This document shows positions 51,324 through 61,100 of a DNA stretch of 64,000 nt, piece by piece. The stretch is from positions 3,534,001 through 3,598,000 of the forward strand of contig OZ255631.1 of NCBI GenBank assembly GCA_965276835.1, given 5' to 3'. The position numbers and the translations under genes are program-made. The notes beneath the pieces were generated by a model. The model worked only from the letters and a program-made list of their open reading frames with translations. It searched no databases and was not told the origin of the DNA. Positions within the stretch are counted from its first letter, which is position 1. The number at the start of each line of letters is the position of its first letter. This DNA comes from BOG-932 sp965276835. Lineage in GTDB: Bacteria > Pseudomonadota > Alphaproteobacteria > BOG-932 > Roseiterribacteraceae.

Positions 51324-52970
51324 GTGAAGGTCGATATTTCAGGGTTCGACACCGCCTTCGCCGCCTTCGAGGCGACGGCCAATGCCTATCCGGACAAAAG
51401 TTTTCTGGCGATCCCGGCCAAGGCCGACCGCGATTATTTTCCGGCCGGCGTCGAGTTCACCTATGCACAGGCGCACGCACACATTCTCGAATTGCGCGAT
51501 CTTTACCAACGCTCGGGCGTCGGGCATGGCCATCGGGTCGCCCTGTTGCTGGGTAACCGGCCAGAGCATTTTTTCCATCTGTTCGCATTGAATTCTCTGG
51601 GCGCTGGTGTCGTGCCGCTGAACCCGGACGCGATGGCGGAGGAAACGCTTTATACGATCACCCATTCGGAGAGTGACCTGGCGCTGGCGTCGGCGACGCG
51701 TCTAGCCGCCCTGCAAGCCATCGCCGCGCGGCGCGGGCAACACCTGCCGGTGTATTCCACGGACGACCTGCCGGAGCGCTTCGTCGCGCCACTGAAACCG
51801 GCCCGTACCGATGCGCCGGGTCTGAAGACCGAAGCGGCCTTGCTCTATACGTCCGGCACGACCGGCCGGGCCAAAGGCTGCATGATCTCCAACGATTATT
51901 TCCTGAATTCGGGCAGCTGGTATCTTGCCCGCGGCGGGCGGCTCAGCTTCACATTCGGTGAGGAACGGTTGTTTAACCCGTTCCCGGTTTTTCACATGAA
52001 TTCCGGTGTCATGAGCCTGATGGCGGTTACACTGTCGGCCGGCTGTCTGATCTCCGCAGACCGGTTCCACCCGAAAAGCTGGTGGCGTGACCTGGTCGAT
52101 ACGCGCGCGACCGCCGTCCACTATATGGGCGTTATCCCGCCGATCCTGTTCAAGCAGGCGCCGGCGCCGGAAGAGAAGTTGCACCGCGTCAAGTTCGGGC
52201 TGGGCGCGTCGGTCGATCCCACGCTGCATGACGCGTTCGAGGTGCGCTTCGGTTTTCCGATGGTCGAGGTCTGGGGCATGACCGAGACCGGGCGGATCTT
52301 CTGCGACAATATCGAACCGCGCCAGACCACCACCCGCGCCATCGGCCGGCCCTGCGACGGGCTGGAGGCGCGGCTGGTTGACGATAACGACAAGGATCTA
52401 CCCGAAGGCGACGTCGGCCAATTGGTCGTTCGCTTCGCCGGCCCCGATCCGCGCAAGGGTTTCTTCTCCGGCTATCTGAAGGAGCCCGATGCGACCGAGG
52501 CGATCTGGAGCGGCGGCTGGTTCCATACCGGCGACATGGTGCGCCAGGCTCCGGACGGGATGCTCTATTTCGTCGATCGGCGTAAGAATATCGTGCGGCG
52601 CAGCGGCGAGAACATCTCGTCCGCCGAGGTCGAGGAGGTGATCATCTCCCATCCCCAGGTCAATACCGTCGCCGTCCTGCCGATCGAGGACGAACTGCGC
52701 GAGGAAGAGGTCATGGCCTGCGTCGTGCTAGAGGCCGGGGTGGCGCGCGATAGGGCCGTCGCCGACGCGATCTTCGCCCACTGTCAGGATCTGCTCGCCT
52801 ACTACAAGACGCCCGGCTGGATCGTCTTTCGCGACGTACTGCCGACGACGACCACCACCAAGATCCAGAAGGGCCTGATCTTCCGCCCCGACGAGGATCC
52901 GAAAAGCTGCGCCCATTCCTATGACTTCCGAAATGAAAAGCGCCGCCACAACGCGGGGCCCGCCGCCTGA
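51324..52970 (+). CDS. AMP-forming acyl-CoA ligase
   Basis: 548 residues, starting at GTG 51,324, 19 bp after the kinase gene. Motifs: LLYTSGTTGRAKGCM, VEVWGMTETGRIFC, GGWFHTGDMVRQA, YFVDRRKNIVRRSGENIS and TTTTKIQKGLI with the C-terminal catalytic Lys. Closest in style to CaiC- and FadD3-like ligases. Activates a carboxylate to its CoA ester. The second ligase of the window; its pairing with the kinase suggests a substrate whose CoA ester is then phosphorylated. Confidence 0.9.
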   Translation: MKVDISGFDTAFAAFEATANAYPDKSFLAIPAKADRDYFPAGVEFTYAQAHAHILELRDLYQRSGVGHGHRVALLLGNRPEHFFHLFALNSLGAGVVPLNPDAMAEETLYTITHSESDLALASATRLAALQAIAARRGQHLPVYSTDDLPERFVAPLKPARTDAPGLKTEAALLYTSGTTGRAKGCMISNDYFLNSGSWYLARGGRLSFTFGEERLFNPFPVFHMNSGVMSLMAVTLSAGCLISADRFHPKSWWRDLVDTRATAVHYMGVIPPILFKQAPAPEEKLHRVKFGLGASVDPTLHDAFEVRFGFPMVEVWGMTETGRIFCDNIEPRQTTTRAIGRPCDGLEARLVDDNDKDLPEGDVGQLVVRFAGPDPRKGFFSGYLKEPDATEAIWSGGWFHTGDMVRQAPDGMLYFVDRRKNIVRRSGENISSAEVEEVIISHPQVNTVAVLPIEDELREEEVMACVVLEAGVARDRAVADAIFAHCQDLLAYYKTPGWIVFRDVLPTTTTTKIQKGLIFRPDEDPKSCAHSYDFRNEKRRHNAGPAA

Positions 52971-52986
52971 GCCGGCGGGAAACCAG

Positions 52987-54009
52987 ATGATCGATCCCCG
53001 ATTCTACACCAACACCGGCCCTTATTCGCTGGGCGACATCGCGGACAAGGTCGGCGGGCAATTGGCCCCCGGCGCACCGCGCGACCATATGGTTGGCGAC
53101 CTTGCTTCGCTGGAAGACGCGAACGAGACCGAGATCGTCATGTTTGGCGACCGGCGCTATCGCGAAGCGGTGAACCAGACCAGGGCCGGCGTGGTGATCA
53201 CAACCGTCGATCTGGCCAAAAACCTTTCGGGCTGCGCCGCGCATGTCGTCCTGGTGCCGGTGTCTCGCCAGGCCTGGGCTGAGGTGGCATGGCTGTTCTA
53301 TCCACATACCACGGAAGCCTTGGGGCTGGACGACAGCGGACGTGCCGCAGCCGTCGCGAACGGCGCCGTGGTCAGCGATACCGCCAAAATCGGCGCGGGC
53401 GCCGAGATTGGTGCGCGCACGATTATCGGAGCGGGCGCGGTGATCGGTCATGGCGTCGTCATCGGCGAGGATTGCGTGATCGGCCCGAACACGACGGTCA
53501 GCCATGCTCTGCTCGGCAACCGTGTGCAGCTTTACCCCGGCGCGGCGATCGGCGCTCAGGGGTTCGGCTTCGTGCCCAGTGGGCGCGGTCTACGCCGGGT
53601 GCCGCAGTTGGGCCGGGTCATCCTCGGTAACGATGTCGAAGTCGGCGCGAACAGCGCGGTGGATCGCGGCACGATCGGCGACACAGTTCTCGGCGATGGC
53701 TGTGCGCTCGATAACCTGGTCCAGATCGGCCACAACGTGCGGATGGGCCGCTCGTCGATCGTCTGCGGCCAGGCCGGCATCTCGGGCAGCGTCGAGATCG
53801 GCGACGGCGTCATCATCGGCGGTGCAGGCCGCGTCGCCGACCACGTGAAGATCGGCGACGGCGCCCAACTGGGCGGCGGCGGCGGCGCAACATACGATAT
53901 CGAGGCAGGCGCAATTGTCGCCGGCCTGCCCGCTATCCCGATCCGCGACTGGCACCGCCAGACCGTCGGCCTGGCCAAGATGTTCGGCCGGCCGCACAAG
54001 AAGCGCTAG
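52987..54009 (+). CDS. lpxD: LpxD-type UDP-3-O-acylglucosamine N-acyltransferase, paralogue
   Basis: 340 residues from ATG 52,987, 16 bp after the CoA ligase stop with GGCGGGA upstream. The N-terminal UDP-binding domain (YSLGDIADKVGGQL; EIVMFGDRRYREAVNQTRAG) and a left-handed beta-helix of hexapeptide repeats are present, with the catalytic His H249 in NLVQIGHNVRMG. LpxD adds the second acyl chain in lipid A synthesis. Here it lies in a catabolic neighbourhood, away from bamA, fabZ, lpxA and lpxB, so it is probably an extra copy with another acyl donor or acceptor. Its TAG stop is also the target-site copy of the adjacent IS. Confidence 0.85.
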   Translation: MIDPRFYTNTGPYSLGDIADKVGGQLAPGAPRDHMVGDLASLEDANETEIVMFGDRRYREAVNQTRAGVVITTVDLAKNLSGCAAHVVLVPVSRQAWAEVAWLFYPHTTEALGLDDSGRAAAVANGAVVSDTAKIGAGAEIGARTIIGAGAVIGHGVVIGEDCVIGPNTTVSHALLGNRVQLYPGAAIGAQGFGFVPSGRGLRRVPQLGRVILGNDVEVGANSAVDRGTIGDTVLGDGCALDNLVQIGHNVRMGRSSIVCGQAGISGSVEIGDGVIIGGAGRVADHVKIGDGAQLGGGGGATYDIEAGAIVAGLPAIPIRDWHRQTVGLAKMFGRPHKKR

Positions 54010-54022
54010 GTCTTGTGGACAT

Positions 54023-54448
54023 TTATCGTAGCCATAGGACGATTGCGGCTAAAGTGACAACGGCGAAATAGTTTTGGGCGGTCTTCTCGTATCGCGTTGC
54101 GACCCGCCGGAACTGCTTAAGTTTTGAGAAGCAACACTCGATCAGGTGGCGCTGGGCGTAGAGGTGTGTGTCGAGCGGGTGCTTCTTGGCGCGCGAGGGA
54201 TTACTGGGGATCACGGCTTGAGCGCCCTTATTGTCGATAGCTTGGCGTAGGCGGTCTGAGTCATAGGCGGTATCGGCCAGCACCGCCTCGGCGCAAAGGC
54301 CCTCGATCAGAGGCTCGGCCTGGGGCGCATCGCCCTTCTGGCCGGCGGTAAGCACGAAGCGCACGGGCAGGCCCAGCCCGCGAACGATAAGATGTGTCTT
54401 GGTGCTCAGGCCGCCGCGGGACCGGCCAATGGCTTGATCTTCAGACAC
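54023..54448 (-). CDS. IS5-family transposase, downstream frame
   Basis: 141 residues carrying the C-terminal part of a DDE transposase: KTHLIVRGLGLPVRFVLTAG, second Asp in VLADTAYDSDRLRQ, catalytic Glu in HLIECCFSKLKQFRRVATRY. It is reached from the upstream frame by slippage on an A6G3 run near 54,448-54,456. Together the two frames give a full-length enzyme. Confidence 0.85.
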   Translation of the reverse strand: MSEDQAIGRSRGGLSTKTHLIVRGLGLPVRFVLTAGQKGDAPQAEPLIEGLCAEAVLADTAYDSDRLRQAIDNKGAQAVIPSNPSRAKKHPLDTHLYAQRHLIECCFSKLKQFRRVATRYEKTAQNYFAVVTLAAIVLWLR

Positions 54449-54816
54449 CCTTTTTTCGCCCCCGCCGCGTGCTGGTGGGCGCGAATGATGGTGGAGTCGA
54501 TGATCAGATACTCAAAGTCCGGGTCGTCCGACATCGCCTCGAAGATGTGCCACCAGACCGCCTTGGCACTCCAGCGGCTGAACCGGCGGAAGACACTGTT
54601 CCAGTCGCCAAAAACCTCCGGCAGATCGCGCCACGGCGAGCCCGTCCGCACCACCCATAAAACACCTTCGACGAACATTCGGTTGTCCCGGCCCGTCACC
54701 CCCTTCTGATCCGGTCGACCAACAATCTGCGGCGCAATCCGATTCCAGTGTTCGTCGCTCAAAACCAACCGATCCAGCACACCCAAGACTGCCTCCAAAA
54801 AAAAGTCTTGAATCAC
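54406..54816 (-). CDS. IS5-family transposase, upstream frame
   Basis: 136 residues: the DUF4096-type N-terminus LSDEHWNRIAPQIVGRPDQK, the RMFVEGVLWVVRTGSPWRDL block and the first catalytic Asp in LIIDSTIIRAHQHAAGAKKG. Frame ends in a short non-homologous tail after the slippery A6G3 run, the usual arrangement for IS427-group programmed frameshifting. Confidence 0.85.
   Translation of the reverse strand: MIQDFFLEAVLGVLDRLVLSDEHWNRIAPQIVGRPDQKGVTGRDNRMFVEGVLWVVRTGSPWRDLPEVFGDWNSVFRRFSRWSAKAVWWHIFEAMSDDPDFEYLIIDSTIIRAHQHAAGAKKGCLKIKPLAGPAAA
54448..54456 (-). other. predicted transposase frameshift site
   Basis: On the minus strand AAAAAAGGG precedes the point where homology moves from the upstream to the downstream transposase frame (AAGAKKG then the SEDQAIGRSRGG segment). 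Slippage on such runs is the known expression mode of this IS group. Confidence 0.7.
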
Positions 54817-54862
54817 AATTCCCAGTCAAGGGGAATCCTAAATGTCCACAGGCCCTAGAGGC

Positions 54863-55606
54863 TCACACCTTCCCGCGCGCGCTTTCATAGTAGGGCTGGT
54901 CGGCATTGTCCGCCCAGCCACCGAACCGGAACTCGCTGGTGACCAGTACTTCGATCTTGTCGCGGTCGATAAAGCGGTCGCAGCTGTTCATCATGCGGTC
55001 CAGCCGCTCCCCGAACATCTTGGCGTCGGTCGCCTCGTAGAAGGCGTGTGGGTCGGTCATCGCTTCGATCGGGAAGCATTCCTCGACGATGCAGAAGAAC
55101 TGGGGTGAACCGAAGGTCAGGTGCCGATTCACGATGTTCTGGCAGTAATAGAAATTAGACTGGGTCTCGACACCCACTGCCGTATGGGAGCCCTGCCAAG
55201 TATCCATGAAATAGTCATAGGTCACGCGCGGCGGCTTCTGGATCAGCGCGAGTTGGGAGAACCCTTTGGTCCGCTTGCCGTCGGTCTGCCGTTCGGTGAT
55301 CGGTAGCACGGTCGATTCGGTGACCGCATAGCCGGCGATGCGCGGTGCGACTGCCTCCAGCACCGCCTCGAACGGCTTGCGAATGTGCGATGAGTTCACC
55401 CAGAAAGCGACCAGCGCGGACGGTCCTGGCCGCATGCTGAATTGCCGCAATCCCGCACCAGGCTGAACCGTTTCGTCGAAGACGTTGATCTGCAGCCGAT
55501 CCGCGGCTAGCCCCATCAGCTGATCCTTCACAGGCCCGAGCAGGGCCTTGTTCAGCGCCGCCTCACCGTCGTTTCCGGCCCACAGCAGATAGATCAGTTT
55601 TTCCAT
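54863..55606 (-). CDS. EthD-domain protein
   Basis: 247 residues with duplicated dimeric alpha/beta-barrel features of EthD-like proteins: KLIYLLWAGNDGEAALNKAL at the start and VTYDYFMDTWQGSHTAVGVE, the EthD-type W-x2-H motif, in the second half. EthD-type proteins accompany ring-cleaving or P450 systems and often have decarboxylase, isomerase or stress roles. It starts 27 bp after the frameshifted SDR, so they share a transcript. Confidence 0.75.
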   Translation of the reverse strand: MEKLIYLLWAGNDGEAALNKALLGPVKDQLMGLAADRLQINVFDETVQPGAGLRQFSMRPGPSALVAFWVNSSHIRKPFEAVLEAVAPRIAGYAVTESTVLPITERQTDGKRTKGFSQLALIQKPPRVTYDYFMDTWQGSHTAVGVETQSNFYYCQNIVNRHLTFGSPQFFCIVEECFPIEAMTDPHAFYEATDAKMFGERLDRMMNSCDRFIDRDKIEVLVTSEFRFGGWADNADQPYYESARGKV

Positions 55607-55633
55607 TGTCGATTTCCCAAATTCGAATTGTTG

Positions 55634-56393
55634 TCAGCCGAGATAGGCTTGGCCACCGTCGAGCGCGATCGTCTGGCCGGTGATGTAGCGCGAGTCCGGT
55701 CCGCACAAAGCGGCGACGAAGCGGCCGATATCGGCCTCGCAATCGCCGGCGCGGCGCAGCGGCACGGTCGCCAGGAAGGCCGAGGATTCCTCCGGCCGTT
55801 CCGCGATCCAGCCTTCCAGGCCCTTTGACATGGCGAACGGCACGATCGTGTTGACGCGGATTGTCGGCGCCCCATTCGCACGCCGCCGCCCGACTAAGCG
55901 CCCGGATCGCTTCCTTCACCGCCGCGTAGGCGCCATAACGACCACTGTCCTGGCGATAGGCAGAGCCAGTGCCCAGATTGATCACCACGCCATCGCCTTT
56001 AAGGTCGGGGTAACACAATTTCATCAACCGCATCGAGGCGAGCGGCCCCGAATCGAAACCGTCGGTGAAGTCCTCGTCCGTCACCTCCAGGATCGAACCC
56101 AGCGGCACCAGTTGCGCGTTATTGACCAGGATATTGATCGGCCCCATCGCGGTGCGCACTTCGGCGACGCAGCGCTCCAGATCTGGTTTGCTGGTCACTT
56201 CACACAGGAACGCCTGGGCAATGCCGCCCCGCCGGCGGATTTCGGCAACGGTGTCCTCACACTTGCCGATCGTGCGGCCGGTGACCGCGATCTTCGCGCC
56301 GTCTGCCGCCAGCGCATAGGCAATGCCCTGACCAACACCCTGCCCGGCGCCGGTAATCAGCACCACTTTCCCGTCCAAAGCGCCCACGAACAT
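55634..56393 (-). pseudogene. SDR gene interrupted by a frameshift
   Basis: An SDR reads normally from ATG 56,393: TGAGQGVGQGIA, NNAQLVP, LGTGSAYR and YAAVK, up to ACEWGAD. There the frame breaks. The expected continuation, IRVNTIVPFAMSKGLEGW to YITGQTIALDGGQAYLG, is intact in another frame and ends at 55,634. The break is near 55,858-55,864, where a 2-base loss in a GACAATCCGC context (or a 1-base gain) explains it. As it stands the gene makes a truncated, inactive product of about 276 residues with a foreign tail. A sequencing error is possible. Confidence 0.8.
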
Positions 56394-56658
56394 TCCTCCC
56401 CATATCTCATGCGTATTTCACAGCATTCGGGAACAAAATAGCCCGCCGGATGCTTGCCGGGACAATGCCCGTTCAAGCGCGTTTAGCCAACACGATTTGT
56501 CCGACCCTCGGCTGCACCATCGCAGGAAGGTTTCATGGAATACGTTGTACGGTGGTGCCATTCGCGAAGGTTAACGCGGGCACGCGCCCATGGCGGCAAA
56601 CAGTGCGTCCTGGTATGTGAAAGCCGTTCGATCGAACGGTGAACGAGATAAGCAGCGA

Positions 56659-58056
56659 ATGGCGACAACCGATCACACGACCGTCCACCACCCCGATCAT
56701 GTGAGACCGGGGCTGTCTCGGCCGACAGGTTTTCAACCCTGGGCTTGGACCAAGCGAAATAAGTGGTGGCTCCTGATTACGGTGCTGGTCATCGTCGGCA
56801 TCCTGTTGCTGGTCAGGCACAATGCCGGACAGACGACGGCCGGCGGCCATGGCGCCGGCGCGCCAACCGCGGTCAATACCGCCAAGGCTGAAAAGGGCGA
56901 CATCCAGGTCATCCTCAACGCGTTGGGAACCGTCACGCCGCTGCAAACCGTCACCGTCCGCACGCAGATCAACGGACAATTGCAGACTATCGGTTTTACC
57001 GAAGGGCAGATGGTCAAGAAGGGCGACTTCCTGGCCGAGGTCGATCCGCGCCCCTATCAGGCGGCTTTGGAGCAGGCGCAAGGCACACTGGTCAAGGATC
57101 AGGCGTTGCTGAAGAACGCACAGCTTGACGAGGCGCGGTATAAAAAACTGGTTGCCGAAGATTCCATCGCGCATCAACAGCTGGATACGCAAGCGTCTCT
57201 GGTCCGCCAATATCAGGGCCAAGTCGTGACCGACCAGGCGGCGGTCGACAATGCCAAGCTCAATCTCAACTATTGCCATATCGTCTCGCCGGTTACCGGC
57301 CGCGTCGGCCTGCGTCAGGTCGATCAGGGCAATTATGTGACTCCGGGGGACACCAACGGCCTGGTCGTCGTTACGCAGTTGCAGCCGATCTCCGCCCTGT
57401 TCGTCTTGCCGGAAGACAATGTGGAGGCGGTGACCAAACCGATGCACGCCGGCCAGACGCTGCAAGCGGTTGCCATGGATAAAGGCAACACGGTCAAGCT
57501 GGCGACAGGGGCGCTGACCAATATCGACAACCAGATTGATACCACCACCGGCACGTTCAAAATGCGCGCCCAGTTCGACAATGCCGATGAGAGTCTGTTT
57601 CCGAACCAGTTCGTGAACATCCAGTTGCTGGTCGAAACGCAGCATGACCAGACCATCGTCCCGACCTCAGCCATTCAGCGTGGCGCGCCTGGCACCTTCG
57701 TCTATCTTGTGGGTCCCGACAGCACGGTTTCGGTCCGTCCAGTGAAACTCGGCGTTTCACAAGGCGAGCGCCAGGCGATCAAGTCAGGCCTGCAGCCCGG
57801 CGACACGGTGGTGACGGATGGCGTCGATCATCTGCGCGATGGAGCCAAGGTGGTGCTGCCCGGTGCCGAGCCGCCCGCGCCGGGAGCCAGCGGCGCACGA
57901 CGCCATCATCTCCAGAGCGGCGACGAGCAAGGCGGGCAGACCGGTCAAGGCGCGCAAGGAACCCACGGCCAAACCACCCCGCGGGAGGGCAATGGCGCAA
58001 AAACGGGCGGCGAAGGGAACAACGGCGGGGCTGGCGGATCTCCGGCCGGGCAATGA
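56659..58056 (+). CDS. mdtA: RND efflux periplasmic adaptor, MdtA-like
   Basis: 465 residues from ATG 56,659; a start at 56,590 would add 23 atypical residues. One N-terminal membrane helix (WWLLITVLVIVGILLLV), then the adaptor order: VTVRTQINGQLQTIGFTEGQ lipoyl half, a coiled hairpin around QTDQAAVDNAKLNLNYCHIV-like sequence, YVTPGDTNGLVVVTQLQPIS and a membrane-proximal domain with QTIVPTSAIQRGAPGTFVYL. The last 70 residues are a Gly/Gln/Pro-rich tail without family match. First gene of a three-gene pump operon. Confidence 0.88.
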   Translation: MATTDHTTVHHPDHVRPGLSRPTGFQPWAWTKRNKWWLLITVLVIVGILLLVRHNAGQTTAGGHGAGAPTAVNTAKAEKGDIQVILNALGTVTPLQTVTVRTQINGQLQTIGFTEGQMVKKGDFLAEVDPRPYQAALEQAQGTLVKDQALLKNAQLDEARYKKLVAEDSIAHQQLDTQASLVRQYQGQVVTDQAAVDNAKLNLNYCHIVSPVTGRVGLRQVDQGNYVTPGDTNGLVVVTQLQPISALFVLPEDNVEAVTKPMHAGQTLQAVAMDKGNTVKLATGALTNIDNQIDTTTGTFKMRAQFDNADESLFPNQFVNIQLLVETQHDQTIVPTSAIQRGAPGTFVYLVGPDSTVSVRPVKLGVSQGERQAIKSGLQPGDTVVTDGVDHLRDGAKVVLPGAEPPAPGASGARRHHLQSGDEQGGQTGQGAQGTHGQTTPREGNGAKTGGEGNNGGAGGSPAGQ

Positions 58057-58108
58057 GCCTGCCGCCAGGATATGACGGGCAAATGCTGCCTGACGGATAC
58101 CGCGTCCC

Positions 58109-61100
58109 ATGAATCCATCGCGCATTTTCATTCTCCGGCCAGTCGCCACCACCCTGTTGATGGCGGCGATCCTGCTGGTCGGGTTGATGGCCTTTCAGTT
58201 CTTGCCGCTATCGGCCCTGCCCGAGGTCGCCTATCCGACGATCCAGGTGCAAACCTTTTATCCCGGCGCCAGTCCCGAGGTGATGACCTCGTCGGTTACC
58301 GCACCCCTGGAACGGCAGTTCGGGCAGATGCCCAGCCTGAACCAGATGTCGTCGACCAGCTCGGCCGGCGCGTCGATCCTGACCTTGCAGTTCAGTCTGG
58401 ACCTGACGCTCGACATCGCCGAGCAGGAAGTCCAGGCGGCGATCAACGCGGCCGGCAACCTCCTGCCCAGCGACCTGCCGGCGCCGCCAATCTATGCCAA
58501 GGTCAATCCGGCCGACGCGCCGGTCTTGACGCTGGGCATAACCTCCGCGGTCATGCCGCTGACCAAAGTGCAGGACCTCGCGGATACGCGCATCGCCCAG
58601 AAAATCTCGCAGCTGCCGGGCGTCGGTGTGGTCAGCATTTCCGGCGGACAGCGACCGGCCGTGCGGGTGCGCGCCAAGCCGCAGGCGCTGGCCGCCTATG
58701 GCCTGAATATCGATGATCTGCGCACCACCATCGGCAACGCCAACGTCAACACGCCGAAAGGCAGTTTCGATGGGCCGACCCGTGCCTATACGATCAATTC
58801 CAACGATCAGCTGCGCAGTGCCGACGAATATAAGAACATCATAGTCGCCTATAAGAACGGCGCGCCGGTTCGCCTGTCGGACGTGGCCGACCTAGTCGAC
58901 GACGCCGAGAACACCAAGCTGGGCGCATGGATGAACAGCACGCCGGCGCTGATCCTGAATGTGCAGCGCCAGCCGGGCGCCAATGTCATCGCCGTGGTCG
59001 ATGCGATCAAGGATTTGCTGCCGGAGGTCAAGACCACGCTGCCCGCCGGCGTTCAGGTCGATATCCTGACCGACCGCACCAACACGATCCGCGCTTCGGT
59101 CAGCGACGTCGAGTTTGAGCTGGTGCTAGCCGTCGCCCTGGTCGTGCTGGTGATCTATCTGTTCCTGCGGAACATCAGGGCCACCATCATCCCCAGCCTG
59201 TCGGTGCCGCTGTCGCTGATCGGCACATTCGCGGCGATGTATCTGCTCGGTTTCAGCCTCAACAACCTGTCGCTGATGGCGCTGACCATCGCCACCGGCT
59301 TCGTCGTCGACGACGCGATCGTGATGATCGAAAACATCTCGCGCTTCATCGAGGAAGGCGATCCGCCGCTGGAGGCCGCGCTGAAGGGATCGCAGCAGAT
59401 CGGCTTCACGATCATCTCGCTGACGGTGTCGCTCATCGCGGTGCTGATCCCTCTGCTGTTCATGGGCGACGTCGTCGGCCGCCTGTTCCGGGAATTCGCG
59501 ATCACGCTGGCAGTTACCATCCTGATCTCTGCGGTCGTCTCGCTTACCCTGGTGCCGATGCTGTGCGCGCTGCTGCTCAAGCAAAAGACAGAAGAGAAGA
59601 AACCTTCCGACTTCGCCCGGCGCACGCAGGCAATCTTCGACGGGGTAATGGACAAATACGGCCGGCTGCTCAATTGGGTGCTGGACCGCCAGTTCCTGAC
59701 GCTGATGGTGGCGCTGGCGACGTTGGTGTTCACCGCGCTGCTCTATATCGTGATCCCCAAAGGTTTCTTCCCTGTCCAGGATACCGGTCTCATCCAGGGC
59801 ATTTCGGAAGCCAGCGGTACGCTGTCCTATGCCGCGATGGCGGACCGGCAGCAGGCACTGGCCGCGGCAATCCTGAAGGACGGGGACGTTGAGAGCCTGT
59901 CCTCCTTCATCGGGGTCGACGGCAGCAACGTGACGCTGAACAGCGGCCGGTTTCTGATCAACCTCAAGCCTCGCAGCGACCGTGGCGAATCCGCGTCAGT
60001 AATCATGGAAAGGCTGCAGCAGGAGGTTGCGTCGGTCCCAGGGATCTCACTGTATATGCAGCCGGTGCAGGATCTGACGCTCGCCGACACGGTCAGCCGC
60101 ACGCAGTATCAATTCATCCTTGAGGACGCCAATCTGGATGAGTTGACCGGCTGGGCGCCCAAGCTGGTCGACAAGCTGAACACGCTGCCCGAACTGCGCG
60201 ACGTATCCAGCGACCAGACGGCCCAGGGCATTGCCGCCTACATCACCGTCGACCGTGACAGCGCCGGCCGTTTCGGCATCACCGTCGGCACGGTGGACAA
60301 CGCGCTTTACGACGCCTTCGGCCAGCGCATCGTCTCGACCATCTTCACCCAATCGAACCAGTATCGCGTCATTCTGGAAGCCGATCCGACCTTGCAGAAC
60401 TCTCTCGATTCACTGTCATCCCTTTACCTGCCGTCGGCTGGCGGCGGGCAGGTGCCTTTGACCGCGGTCGCGAAGGTGACGCAGGTATCGGCCCCCCTGG
60501 TGGTCGGTCATCTGGGGCAGTTCCCGGCAACCACCGTCTCGTTCAACCTTGCCGATAATGTCTCCCTGGGCGCTGGCGTCGATGCGATTCAGAAGGCCGA
60601 AAAGGAATTGGGCGTTCCGACCGGCGTGATAACCAGCTTTCAGGGCGCGGCGCTCGCCTTCCAGAACAACCTGTCAAACGAATTGCTGCTCGTGCTGGCC
60701 GCGATCGTCACGATGTATATCGTGCTGGGCGTACTCTATGAGAGCTTCATTCATCCGATCACCATCCTGTCGACGCTCCCGTCCGCCGGCGTCGGCGCGT
60801 TGCTGGCGCTGATCATCGTCGGCAGCGACCTGACGATCATCGCGCTGATCGGCATCATCCTGTTGATCGGCATCGTCAAGAAGAACGCCATCCTGATGAT
60901 CGATTTTGCCATCCATGCCGAGCGCAACGAGGGCAAGTCGCCACGCGATGCGATCTTCCAGGCCTGCATGCTGCGCTTCCGCCCGATCCTGATGACGACG
61001 ATGGCCGCCTTGTTCGGCGCCTTGCCGCTGATGCTGGGCACCGGCACGGGGTCGGAACTGCGCCATCCCCTGGGGGTCTCGATCGTCGGCGGCCTGATGG

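Larger units (their letters stand above)
54010..54855 (-). mobile_element. IS5-family element, IS427-like group
   Basis: 846 bp with imperfect terminal inverted repeats, GGTCTTGTGGACATTTA at the left and its counterpart GGGCCTGTGGACATTTA read inward from the right. It is flanked by TAG on both sides (54,007-54,009 and 54,856-54,858), a 3-bp target duplication. It carries one transposase split in two frames. It sits between the convergent lpxD and EthD genes and interrupts neither coding sequence. Confidence 0.85.
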
